A program made the position numbers and the translations under genes. From assembly GCA_030450535.1 (NCBI GenBank), contig JAKDIK010000009.1:1-19469 (forward strand): a DNA stretch of 19,469 bases. Reading direction: 5' to 3'. Position 1 is the first letter of the stretch, and each line of letters opens with the position of its first letter. This DNA comes from Propionibacteriaceae bacterium (GTDB taxonomy: Bacteria > Actinomycetota > Actinomycetes > Propionibacteriales > Propionibacteriaceae). The notes below the pieces were generated by a model. The model was given only the letters and a program-made list of their open reading frames with translations. It made no database searches and was not told the DNA's origin. This document shows positions 1 to 9,630 of the stretch, piece by piece.

Positions 1-743
1 GTGTTCACCCAGGCCACGGCGGCGGTCGTGTCGGCGGCGACGGCCGAGCCGGCGGTGAAGCCGAACCACCCGAACCACAGCAGCGCGGCGCCGAGCATGA
101 CCATCGTCATGTTGTGCGGCCGCATGGGACGGCTGCCGAACTCCAGCCGGGGCCCCAGCACGAGCGCGAGGGCCAGGGCCGCAGCGCCGGCGTTGATGTG
201 GATCGCCGTACCGCCCGCGAAGTCGATGGCCTGCACCTGATTGGCAATCCACCCGCCGACGAAGCTGCCGTCATCGGAGGAGAAGGAGAACACCCAGTGG
301 GCGGCAGGGAAGTAGACAAGCGTGCCCCACACGATCGTGAAGAGGGTCCACCCCTTGAAGGTCGCGCGGTCGGCGATGGCACCGGAGACGAGCGCCACGG
401 CGATGATCGCGAACGCCGCCTGGAAGCCCACGAACGCCATCGTGGGCAGGGTGCCCGACTCGGAGGCCGGATCCATGAGGCCGGCGAGACCAGCGAACTC
501 CAGAGGGTTGCCGAGGATGCCCGCCCCGCCGATCGAGTTGCCGAAGGCCAGGGAGTAGCCGTACAGCACCCAGAGGACGCCGATGGTCCCCATCGTGATG
601 AAACTCATCATCATCATGTTGAGCACGCCCTTGGCGCGCACCATGCCGCCGTAGAACAGCGCCAGACCGGGCGTCATGAGAAAGACGAGCCCCGCGCTGG
701 TCAGTACCCAGGCCGTGTCGCCCGGATTGATTTCGTAGATCAT
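1..743 (-). CDS. amt: Ammonium channel/transporter Amt, 3' end beyond the window
   Basis: Integral membrane channel of the Amt/Mep/Rh family, which takes up ammonium across the cytoplasmic membrane. 247 residues are visible and the rest lies off the left edge (full family members are roughly 400-500 residues). The start is ATG at 743, giving MIYEINPGDTAW, the usual N-terminus of actinobacterial Amt proteins with no long signal peptide; GAGG lies a few bases upstream. Family marks seen: FYGGMVRAK (residues 30-38), a phenylalanine in FQAAFA (F107) matching the outer phenyl gate of E. coli AmtB, DFAGGTAIHINAG with D174 and H182 matching the AmtB recruitment/pore Asp160 and His168, and WFGWFGFTAGSA near residue 223. 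The second pore histidine would be outside the window. A PII gene (glnB/glnK) often follows amt but cannot be seen here. A GlnR-like operator lies 24 bases upstream, which suggests nitrogen control. Confidence 0.96.
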   Translation of the reverse strand, partial: MIYEINPGDTAWVLTSAGLVFLMTPGLALFYGGMVRAKGVLNMMMMSFITMGTIGVLWVLYGYSLAFGNSIGGAGILGNPLEFAGLAGLMDPASESGTLPTMAFVGFQAAFAIIAVALVSGAIADRATFKGWTLFTIVWGTLVYFPAAHWVFSFSSDDGSFVGGWIANQVQAIDFAGGTAIHINAGAAALALALVLGPRLEFGSRPMRPHNMTMVMLGAALLWFGWFGFTAGSAVAADTTAAVAWVN

Positions 744-766
744 GGGCCTCACTGTGAACCTGCCGT

Positions 767-804
767 GTTTCGACCCCGGGACTGTCCGGTTTCGGGTCTG
801 TTAG
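767..804 (-). promoter_or_regulatory. Candidate GlnR operator upstream of amt
   Basis: Read on the minus strand this is CTAAC-N6-GAAAC-N6-GTCCC-N6-GAAAC, with all three spacers exactly six bases. The known actinobacterial GlnR box is GTnAC-N6-GAAAC, often in tandem at a 22-base period. Both GAAAC half-sites match fully and both GTnAC half-sites match four of five bases. The element ends 24 bases before the amt ATG. The match and gene context are seen in the sequence; binding by GlnR, and whether it activates or represses, are inference. Confidence 0.7.
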
Positions 805-914
805 GGCCACGTTGCGGCCCTGTTACGCAGTGCGGATGGCCCTGTGACGCAGGTGCGGATGAACGGGCGGGGTCGTGTCAGGGTCGTCCGGGTGAATGTT
901 GGACGGCCCTGCGC

Positions 915-920
915 TAGGGT
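915..920 (+). promoter_or_regulatory. Possible -10 element (TAGGGT) for hpf
   Basis: TAGGGT fits the actinobacterial TAnnnT -10 pattern and lies about 90 bases before the hpf start. No good TTGACA-like -35 is present at 16-18 bases. The rest of the gap between amt and hpf (744-1012) holds the amt operator and nothing else I recognise. Six bases after the hexamer is an ATG (927) opening a 48-residue frame that ends at 1073 inside hpf; see findings. Confidence 0.3.
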
Positions 921-1012
921 CGGGCCATGGCACCAACAGCCACCGCCTCGGCGTCCCGCGCCGGAGGCTGGCCCGGTGCCTTTCGTGTATCCGAGATCCA
1001 GGAGGGTTCGAC

Positions 1013-1621
1013 ATGGACGTCATCGTCACCGGCCGCCGCTGCAGCATCTCCGACGATTTTCGCGAGAGGGTGAGCGAGCGCATCGCGTCGATCGAGCGCT
1101 TCCGGGATCGCGTCCAGCGGGTCGAGGTACAGGTATCGACCTACCCCCACAAGCAGCCCGACCACGCCACCAGCGTCGAGATCACGCTGTACGGGCGAGG
1201 ACCGGTCGTCCGCTCCGAGGCCGCCGCCGATGACAAGTCCATGGCGTTCGAGCACGCGCTCGACAAGATGAAGTCGCAGCTGCGCCGCGCCGCCGACCGC
1301 CGCAAGGTGCACCGAGGCCTGCGCGTCGCCGAATCCCTCGCCAGCGCGCCCGTGGAACAGTCGATGCCGACCGAGAGCGACGAGCCGCCCGTCCAGCGCA
1401 TCGGCGGGCTCGAAATCACCGGTGACGGCCCCCTGGTCGTCCGGGAGAAGATCTTTCCTGCCACGCCGCTGACCCTGGCCCAAGCCCTCGACGAGATGGA
1501 GTTGGTCGGGCACGACTTCTTCCTCTACGTCGACGCCGAGTCCGGCGCCCCCAGCGTCGTCTACCGCCGTCGCGCGTACGACTACGGCGTCATCCACCTC
1601 GACGTCGCGAAGCAGGAGTGA
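1013..1621 (+). CDS. hpf: Long-form ribosome hibernation promoting factor HPF
   Basis: HPF/RaiA-family protein that binds the 30S decoding region of idle ribosomes; the long form also drives 100S ribosome dimers. 202 residues, the usual long-form length. An N-terminal S30AE/YfiA domain (about residues 1-100, beginning MDVIVTGRRCSISDDFRERV) is followed by a charged linker and a C-terminal dimerisation domain (about 145-202) with the typical LTLAQALDEMELVGHDFFLY and VVYRRRAYDYGVIHL stretches. Start chosen at ATG 1013 because AGGAGG sits at 1000-1005 with seven bases of spacing and the protein begins exactly at the family N-terminus. The stop overlaps the next gene's GTG (GTGA), so translational coupling with the YcaQ-like gene is likely. 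In many actinobacteria hpf lies directly next to secA; here a roughly 5 kb block separates them. Confidence 0.96.
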   Translation: MDVIVTGRRCSISDDFRERVSERIASIERFRDRVQRVEVQVSTYPHKQPDHATSVEITLYGRGPVVRSEAAADDKSMAFEHALDKMKSQLRRAADRRKVHRGLRVAESLASAPVEQSMPTESDEPPVQRIGGLEITGDGPLVVREKIFPATPLTLAQALDEMELVGHDFFLYVDAESGAPSVVYRRRAYDYGVIHLDVAKQE

Positions 1622-2820
1622 CGCCGGTCCGGTTGTCGCTGGAGGCCGCCCGCCGGGTCGCGTTGGCGGCCCAGGGCTTCGGGCGCCCGCGACCGGCCGC
1701 CGTCGGCATGCGGCAGGTCGCGGGCGTCATCGATCAGGTTGCCCAGTTCCAGATCGACTCGGTCAACGTGGCGGTGCGAGCGCACTACATGCCGCTGTTC
1801 GCCCGGCTCGGGCCCTACGATCCCGCCCTGCTCGATCGCGCCGCCGGCCGCGCGCCACGGCGGCTGGTCGAGTACTGGGGTCACGCCGCCAGCCTCATCG
1901 ACGTCGAGCTGTTCCCCGCGCTGCGCTGGCGGATGGGCGTCGCGGCGCAGCGCGAGCGGGACGCCCTGACCCGCATCCGCGCCACCAAGCCGGATCTGGA
2001 GGAGCGCGTCCTCGCCGACGTCGCCGCCGGCGGCCCGCTGACCCCGCGCGAGATCGAGAACGTCGAGGAGCGTTCCCGCGCCCATTGGGGGTGGAACTGG
2101 TCGGAGGTCAAGCACATCCTCGAACACCATTTCACCGCCGGGACGGTGGGGGTGGCCAGCCGCAACAGCGCCTTCGAGCGCCGCTACGACCTGGTGGAGC
2201 GGGTCGTGCCGCCCGAGATCCTCGCCCGGGGCGAGCTGGACGCCGATGCCGCCCGCCTCGCGTTCGTGCGCCGCGCGGCCCGGGCGCTGGGCGTGGCCGA
2301 CCTCAAGTCGCTGGCCACCTACTTCTACCTGCGCACCGACGGGGTTCGCCGCGCGGTGGCGGCGCTCGAGGCGTCCGGCGAGCTCATTCCCGCGACGGTC
2401 CGCGGACTCGCCCAGCCGTTCTGGCTGTGGCACGGCGCCCGTCGGCCCCGCACGGTGGACGCCCACGCGCTGGTCAGCCCGTTCGACAGCCTCGTGTTCG
2501 ACCGCCCCCGCGTGGAGCAGCTCTTCGACGCCGAGTACCGCATCGAGATCTACGTGCCGGCGCCCCAGCGCGTCCACGGCTACTACGTCTACCTGTTCGT
2601 CCACGGTGACAGGATCGCCGCCCGCGTCGACCTCAAGGCCGACCGCGCCGCCGGCGTCCTGCGCGTGCAGGCCGCGTGGCTGGAGGAGGGCGCGCCGCCG
2701 GACGCCACGGCCGCGGCGCTGGCGTCCGAACTGCACCTGATGGCCGGCTGGCTGGGGCTCATTGACGTGCGGGCGAGCGATCGCGGCACCTTGGCCGGAC
2801 GCCTCAGCGCCCTCCTCTGA
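1618..2820 (+). CDS. ycaQ: YcaQ/AlkX-type winged-helix DNA glycosylase (HTH_42 family)
   Basis: Member of the HTH_42 family. E. coli YcaQ (AlkX) is a DNA glycosylase that excises bulky N7-alkylguanine and unhooks interstrand crosslinks; Streptomyces AlkZ is a self-resistance relative. 400 residues, close to E. coli YcaQ. Shared marks are LSLEAARRVALAAQGF at the N-terminus, a Q-I-D catalytic motif (Q45-I46-D47) of the QxD type found in YcaQ rather than the QxQ type of AlkZ, VEYWGHAAS, and a C-terminal SPFD-x5-DR-x2-R-x-EQLFD block followed by YRIEIYVPAPQRVHGYYV. The start is GTG 1618, overlapping the hpf stop by four bases; no other start fits the family N-terminus. Its last 17 bases overlap the 3' end of the convergent thrE-like gene. 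General repair of alkylation damage is the safest role; no antibiotic cluster is seen nearby. Confidence 0.9.
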   Translation: MTPVRLSLEAARRVALAAQGFGRPRPAAVGMRQVAGVIDQVAQFQIDSVNVAVRAHYMPLFARLGPYDPALLDRAAGRAPRRLVEYWGHAASLIDVELFPALRWRMGVAAQRERDALTRIRATKPDLEERVLADVAAGGPLTPREIENVEERSRAHWGWNWSEVKHILEHHFTAGTVGVASRNSAFERRYDLVERVVPPEILARGELDADAARLAFVRRAARALGVADLKSLATYFYLRTDGVRRAVAALEASGELIPATVRGLAQPFWLWHGARRPRTVDAHALVSPFDSLVFDRPRVEQLFDAEYRIEIYVPAPQRVHGYYVYLFVHGDRIAARVDLKADRAAGVLRVQAAWLEEGAPPDATAAALASELHLMAGWLGLIDVRASDRGTLAGRLSALL

Positions 2821-4063
2821 CCTCGACGCGGGTGAGCGGCCTCAGCGCCGCGGTCAGCGCCTTGCCGGCCACCAGGCCGATCGCCATCGCCACCAGGGTC
2901 AGGCCACCCGCGCTGAGATCGCCGGCCACTGCGGTGGTGGTGTCGGCGGTCGCCGCGACGGTCAGGTCGAGCAGGCCCGAGACGCCCCGGAAGACGTAGA
3001 CACCCGGCACCAGCGCCACGACCGCGGCGAACCCCACCCCGGCGAACGACGCCCCGTGGCGCCGCGCGACCGGTCCGAGCAGGGCACCGGCGATCAGGCA
3101 GGCCACGAACCCGCCTGCGACGACGCCCCAGCCCGCGTCGGTGACCACGAACCAGCGCATCGCGTGGGCCAGCCCACCCACGAGCACGGGCCAGATGATC
3201 AGCCGTGCGTTGAGCGAGAAGTAGATGGGGTAGGAAGCCGCGGCGACCATCGCCGCGGGCACGTCGAGCCACAGGGCGACGCTGAGGCCGGCGGCGGTCA
3301 CCGGCAGATCGCCCCCGGGTGCCAGTCCCAGCAGCAGGCCGGCGCAGATGGCGAGCACGATGAGGGAGCCGTAGGCGAGGCGTCCGAGACCCATGGTCAT
3401 GCGCCGCGCGGCGAGGTCGAGGGTGGCGTTGAGGAGGTGGGGGCCGGGCACGAGGACCATCGCGGGACACACCGCCACCAGACGGGCCGGGCTGGTGAGG
3501 TCGAGCTGCACCGAGAGGGCTCCAGCGAGCCCGCCGATCAGGGCCGCGCCGAACGCCTGCCCGATCAGGCCGACGCCGCGCCGCCCAAGGAACCGTCGCA
3601 GCACCGCGCCGAGGGCGGCGGCGACCGGCACGAACAGATACGTCGAGGGCCGGACGGCGCCGAAGATCACGGCCAGCGCGGTCGCGCCCGTCGCGGCAGC
3701 CAGGGCGAAGAGCCACGTCGGGTAGGGCGGCCGAGCGGCGGCCGCGGTCAGCCGCGCAGCCAGATCGGCCGGCGGGGGCGGGTGCGGGGCGGACGCCGCC
3801 GCGTCCATGGTCGCCAGTGTGGCGGTGACCGCGGCCATGTTGACCCCCAGCGGCGCCACGTCGACGATCCGCAGGGGTCGGTCGGCGGCGTCCACGAGGG
3901 TGAACGAGGACCACGACGGCACCACCCGGACGTCCCGGCCGTAGGCCCGCGCGAGCGACTCGACCGCGGTGATCGTGTCCGACGTCGGGTGGCCTCCTGC
4001 CACCAGGTTGCGCAGGGCCAGGGCCCAGACGTCCTCGGGGTGGGTGGTCTCCGCCGCCATCAT
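2804..4063 (-). CDS. thrE: Threonine/serine exporter, ThrE family
   Basis: Membrane exporter of the ThrE family, which pumps threonine and serine out of the cell in Corynebacterium. About 419 residues. An N-terminal cytoplasmic segment (roughly residues 1-110, with GGHPTSDTITAVESLARAYG) is followed by about ten hydrophobic segments in two halves, matching a fused ThrE plus ThrE_2/YjjB arrangement; motifs include CPAMVLVPGPHLLNATLDL and ALVPGVYVFRGVSGL. The open frame extends to an ATG at 4102 inside the malic enzyme gene, but I chose ATG 4063, two bases after that gene's TGA. A GGTGAG (4070-4065) overlaps the stop; the ATG at 4060 directly after would have better spacing and is equally possible. 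Co-transcription with the malic enzyme is very likely. The substrate is taken from the family and could differ. Confidence 0.87.
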   Translation of the reverse strand: MMAAETTHPEDVWALALRNLVAGGHPTSDTITAVESLARAYGRDVRVVPSWSSFTLVDAADRPLRIVDVAPLGVNMAAVTATLATMDAAASAPHPPPPADLAARLTAAAARPPYPTWLFALAAATGATALAVIFGAVRPSTYLFVPVAAALGAVLRRFLGRRGVGLIGQAFGAALIGGLAGALSVQLDLTSPARLVAVCPAMVLVPGPHLLNATLDLAARRMTMGLGRLAYGSLIVLAICAGLLLGLAPGGDLPVTAAGLSVALWLDVPAAMVAAASYPIYFSLNARLIIWPVLVGGLAHAMRWFVVTDAGWGVVAGGFVACLIAGALLGPVARRHGASFAGVGFAAVVALVPGVYVFRGVSGLLDLTVAATADTTTAVAGDLSAGGLTLVAMAIGLVAGKALTAALRPLTRVEVRGGR

Positions 4064-4065
4064 GC

Positions 4066-5718
4066 TCACCGTGACGGCGTGTCCGCGTAGGCCGGCTGCC
4101 ACATGGCGTCCTGCACGGCCTGGACGATGTTGGTCGGCTCGACGGTCGCGACGCCGTCCGCGATCGCCTGCTTCACCACCGCCACGGCCACGGTGGCCGA
4201 GGAGGCGCGCAGGTTGTCGACCGCGGGCAGCAGCGAGGCACCCAGTCCCGACGGGTCGACCTGGCTGGCGACGGCCTCGGCGGCGGCGAGCAGCATGCCG
4301 TCCGTGACGTGCCTGGCGCCCGCGACGATGGTGCCGAGACCGAGCCCGGGGTAGAGCAGCGCGTTATTGCCCTGGCCGATCGTGTACCTGGTGCCGTCGT
4401 AGTCGAACGGTTCGACCGGGATGCCGGTCGCCACCAGCGCCCTGCCCTTGCTCCACGCGATCACGTCGGCTGGCATCGCCTCGATCCTCTGCGTCGGGTT
4501 CGACAGGGGCAACACGATGGGCCGCTCGACGCCGGCGGCCACGGCCTCGATGACCTGCTGGGTGAACGCGTTGTGGTCGGTGGAGGTGCCGATCAGGATG
4601 GTCGGCTTCACCCGGGTGACCACCTCGAGCAGCCCGATCCTGTCGTCGACGCGCTTCCAGCTCTTCACCGTGGACGCCGAGCGCGCGTACACCTGCTGGT
4701 AGTCGGGCAGGTCGTCCATGGAGTCGATGACGAGTCCGTTGATGTCCACCAGCCAGATGCGGTCGCGCGCCTGCGCATCCGACAGCCCGGCGCGCACCAT
4801 ACCGGCGTGGATCTGGTCGGCCATGCCGGTACCGGCCGTCCCGGCCCCGTAGACGACCAGACGCTGGTCGGCGAAGGTCTGTTTGGTGACCTTCATGGCC
4901 GAGATCACCGCGGCCATGACGATGGCCCCGGTGCCTTGCATGTCGTCGTTGAAGATGCGATACGTGTCGGCGTTGTCGACCAGGATGCGCCGGGCGTTCG
5001 AAGGGCCGAAGTCCTCGAAGTGCAACAGCGCGTGGGGGTACAACTCGGTGGCGACCTTGAGGTACTCCGCGATCAGCGCGTCGTACTGCTTGCCCCGGAT
5101 GCGGGCGTGCCGGTTGCCCAGGTAGGCGGGGTCGTTGAGCAGCGCCTCGTTGTCGGTGCCACAGTCGAGGTTCACCGCGACCGTGCGCGACGGGTGGATG
5201 CCGGCGGCTGCGGTGTAGACCGCCAGCTTGCCGACGCTGATGTCGGTGCCGTTGACGCCCCAGTCGCCGATCCCGAGGATCTCCTCGGCGTCGGAGACCA
5301 CCAGCAGGTCGACGTCGTCCGGGCCGAGATCCAGCGTCTCGAAGGAGGCGCGGACGTCCTCGATCCGGTCGATCGAGAGGTAGATGGCGCGCGAGCGGCG
5401 GTAGTCGCGCGACCACTTCTCGATCGCCTCGCCGACGGTCGGGTCATACACGATGGGCAGCAGTTCGACGAGATGGTCGGTGAGAACCTTGTAGTACAGC
5501 ACCTCGTTACGGTTGTGCAGTTGGTCGAGGTAGATGTACTTCTGCATCGGCTCGCCGAAGGCCGACAGCTGGCGGTAGGCCCGCGTGGCCTGCTGGTCGA
5601 GGGTCTCGACGGCGGCGGGGAGGCGTCCGGTGAGACCGAGGTCGGCGCGCTCGGCGAGGCTCCACGCGGTGCCGCGGTTGGTCAGGGGATTCGTGATCGC
5701 ATCAGGCTTGGTGGCCAT
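4066..5718 (-). CDS. maeA: NAD-type malic enzyme (large prokaryotic form)
   Basis: Oxidative decarboxylation of L-malate to pyruvate and CO2 with reduction of NAD(P), cytoplasmic. 550 residues, the large-form length. N-terminal malic domain: NRGTAWSLAERADLGLTGRLP (residues 14-34), the catalytic tyrosine region LPIVYDPTVGEA (Y91), the lysine in SVGKLAVYTA (K164), metal ligands in HFEDFGPSNARR (E236, D237) and FNDDMQGTG. C-terminal NAD-binding domain has GAGTAGTG (291-298). Overall it resembles mycobacterial MEZ. Start ATG 5718 chosen because MATKPDAITNPLTNRG matches the family N-terminus and GGAG lies four bases upstream; the much longer open frame reaching past 6900 is read-through in an RpiR shadow frame. 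Two features recall malolactic enzymes: GIGDWG instead of GIGDQG and Asp rather than Thr after Y91. GIGDWG is also normal in actinobacterial malic enzymes, so malolactic activity is only an alternative. Confidence 0.92.
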   Translation of the reverse strand: MATKPDAITNPLTNRGTAWSLAERADLGLTGRLPAAVETLDQQATRAYRQLSAFGEPMQKYIYLDQLHNRNEVLYYKVLTDHLVELLPIVYDPTVGEAIEKWSRDYRRSRAIYLSIDRIEDVRASFETLDLGPDDVDLLVVSDAEEILGIGDWGVNGTDISVGKLAVYTAAAGIHPSRTVAVNLDCGTDNEALLNDPAYLGNRHARIRGKQYDALIAEYLKVATELYPHALLHFEDFGPSNARRILVDNADTYRIFNDDMQGTGAIVMAAVISAMKVTKQTFADQRLVVYGAGTAGTGMADQIHAGMVRAGLSDAQARDRIWLVDINGLVIDSMDDLPDYQQVYARSASTVKSWKRVDDRIGLLEVVTRVKPTILIGTSTDHNAFTQQVIEAVAAGVERPIVLPLSNPTQRIEAMPADVIAWSKGRALVATGIPVEPFDYDGTRYTIGQGNNALLYPGLGLGTIVAGARHVTDGMLLAAAEAVASQVDPSGLGASLLPAVDNLRASSATVAVAVVKQAIADGVATVEPTNIVQAVQDAMWQPAYADTPSR

Positions 5719-5791
5719 GGGGCTCCGTTTCGTGGTGACGGGTGGGTGCCTTCCACCGTGGCACCGGGTGTGGCGCCCGGGCAAGGAATCC

Positions 5792-5805
5792 GTCAGTGCG
5801 CTGAC
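5792..5805. promoter_or_regulatory. Inverted repeat GTCAG-N4-CTGAC upstream of the malic enzyme gene
   Basis: A five-base-arm dyad in the 92-base gap between the regulator stop (5811) and the malic enzyme start (5718). It lies about 75 bases upstream of the enzyme start, where an operator for the adjacent RpiR protein could sit. The arms are short and chance is a real possibility. The remainder of the gap is GC-rich and contains no clear -35/-10 pair. Confidence 0.25.
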
Positions 5806-5810
5806 AGTTG

Positions 5811-6689
5811 TTACTCCGACGGGGACAGGTAGCCCCCCATGACGGTGAAGAAGTGCTCGATGTCGTCGGCGCGTCCGTCGGTGTTCGGCAGGCGGGCGGC
5901 GAGGGCGTCCAAGGCGGCCTCGAGCAACAACAGCAGGCCGACGCGGCTGCCGAACATCGGATGGCTCTGGCTGGCCACGAACAGCGTCAGGTCGGTTTCT
6001 CGCACCAACGGGCTGGAGTGCCGGTTCGTGAGCAGGACGGTGGTGGCTCCCTTGGCGTTGGCGTAGCGCAGCAGGCGCTGAACGGCCACGGGGTAGCGGT
6101 CGAAGGCCTCGGCGACGACGACGGCGTGGGCGTCCAGCCCTGCGAGTTCGTGCGACCAGCGGTCGGTGCCGTCCAGGACGACGACGTTTCCGCGCAGATA
6201 GGCGAGGAGAAGGGCGAAGTAGCGCAGCAGCGGCTGGCCGGAGGCCACCGCACCGAGGTGGAGTGGCCGGTCGGCGTCGGCGAGCAAGTCGATGAAGCGG
6301 CCGAAGGACTCGGGGTCGATCCCGCGCGCCGTCTCGCGCAGATCCTGCGCCGCGAGCGCGAAGCGCTCCTGCAGCGCCCGGGGTGCGGGCGGCGGGGCGG
6401 CGCGCTGGGACGCGAGTCTGGCCAGTCGGTCGCGGGGGGCGTTGAGGCGCTGCTTCACCTCGGCCTGGAGCGAGGAGTTGAGATCGCGGAAGTCGGCGTA
6501 ACCCAGCTTGCGCGCGAAGCGGATGACGGTGGCCGTGCTGACGCCCGCGGCCGCGCAGACCTCGTGCAGCTTGAGCAGGGCGACCCCGGGGTACGCGTCG
6601 GCGTAGAAGCCGGCAACCGCCTGCTCGCTGGGCGTGAAGTCGTGGCACGCGCCGATGCGTTGCAGAAGCGGACCGGTCACCGACACCAC
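5811..6689 (-). CDS. RpiR/MurR-family transcriptional regulator (HTH_6 plus SIS domain)
   Basis: DNA-binding regulator with a phosphosugar-binding sensor domain. 292 residues. The N-terminal HTH_6 domain (about 1-85) contains TPSEQAVAGFYADAYPGVALLKLHEVC split around the classic recognition helix region AGVSTATVIRFARKLGYADFRDL. A linker (about 85-115) leads to a SIS domain (about 130-260) with LHLGAVASGQPLLRYFALLLAYLRG split by helices and the second strand block ATTVLLTNRHSSPL. Start is GTG 6689, with GTG 6686 directly after; there is no convincing Shine-Dalgarno sequence, but TAGAGT lies six bases upstream, which fits a leaderless transcript. It is the first gene of a same-strand run with malic enzyme and the ThrE-like exporter, so these are its most likely targets. 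RpiR proteins usually respond to phosphosugars; the true ligand is not evident. Confidence 0.93.
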   Translation of the reverse strand: MVSVTGPLLQRIGACHDFTPSEQAVAGFYADAYPGVALLKLHEVCAAAGVSTATVIRFARKLGYADFRDLNSSLQAEVKQRLNAPRDRLARLASQRAAPPPAPRALQERFALAAQDLRETARGIDPESFGRFIDLLADADRPLHLGAVASGQPLLRYFALLLAYLRGNVVVLDGTDRWSHELAGLDAHAVVVAEAFDRYPVAVQRLLRYANAKGATTVLLTNRHSSPLVRETDLTLFVASQSHPMFGSRVGLLLLLEAALDALAARLPNTDGRADDIEHFFTVMGGYLSPSE

Positions 6690-6695
6690 GACCCC

Positions 6696-6701
6696 ACTCT
6701 A
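6696..6701 (-). promoter_or_regulatory. Possible -10 element (TAGAGT) of a leaderless RpiR-regulator transcript
   Basis: On the minus strand TAGAGT is followed by six bases and then the GTG at 6689, which puts the expected transcription start at or next to the start codon. No recognisable -35 hexamer. The divergent gap to secA (6690-6802) is 113 bases and must hold both promoters. Confidence 0.4.
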
Positions 6702-6788
6702 AAGGGAGAAGGGACCGCGCGGCGGCGGCCGGACCTTGCGGTGGTGCGCGGGCGGGGAGCTCGGTCATGGGGGCCGGTCGGCGCCCGG

Positions 6789-6794
6789 TAGGAT
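6789..6794 (+). promoter_or_regulatory. Possible -10 element (TAGGAT) of secA
   Basis: TAGGAT lies eight bases before the secA GTG (6803). The same bases include AGGA (6790-6793), which could serve instead as a Shine-Dalgarno sequence with nine bases of spacing. Only one reading can be right for a given transcript: a leaderless start here, or a longer leader from a promoter further upstream. Confidence 0.35.
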
Positions 6795-6802
6795 GATTTC
6801 TC

Positions 6803-9622
<2,820 letters not shown>

Positions 9623-9630
9623 TCGGCCGG

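Noticed and set aside
2801..2849. 11-base direct repeat GCCTCAGCGCC at 2801 and 2839
   Set aside because: Both copies lie in coding sequence with similar composition; in DNA this GC-rich such a repeat is easily chance and no other insertion mark is present.
2762..4090. Plus-strand open frame of 442 codons opposite the ThrE-like gene
   Set aside because: Low-complexity Arg/Gly/His/Glu-rich translation typical of antisense reading; the minus-strand protein has clear membrane segments and family motifs.
4309..5832. Plus-strand open frame of 507 codons opposite malic enzyme
   Set aside because: Shadow of the malic enzyme gene; no motif or plausible ribosome binding site.
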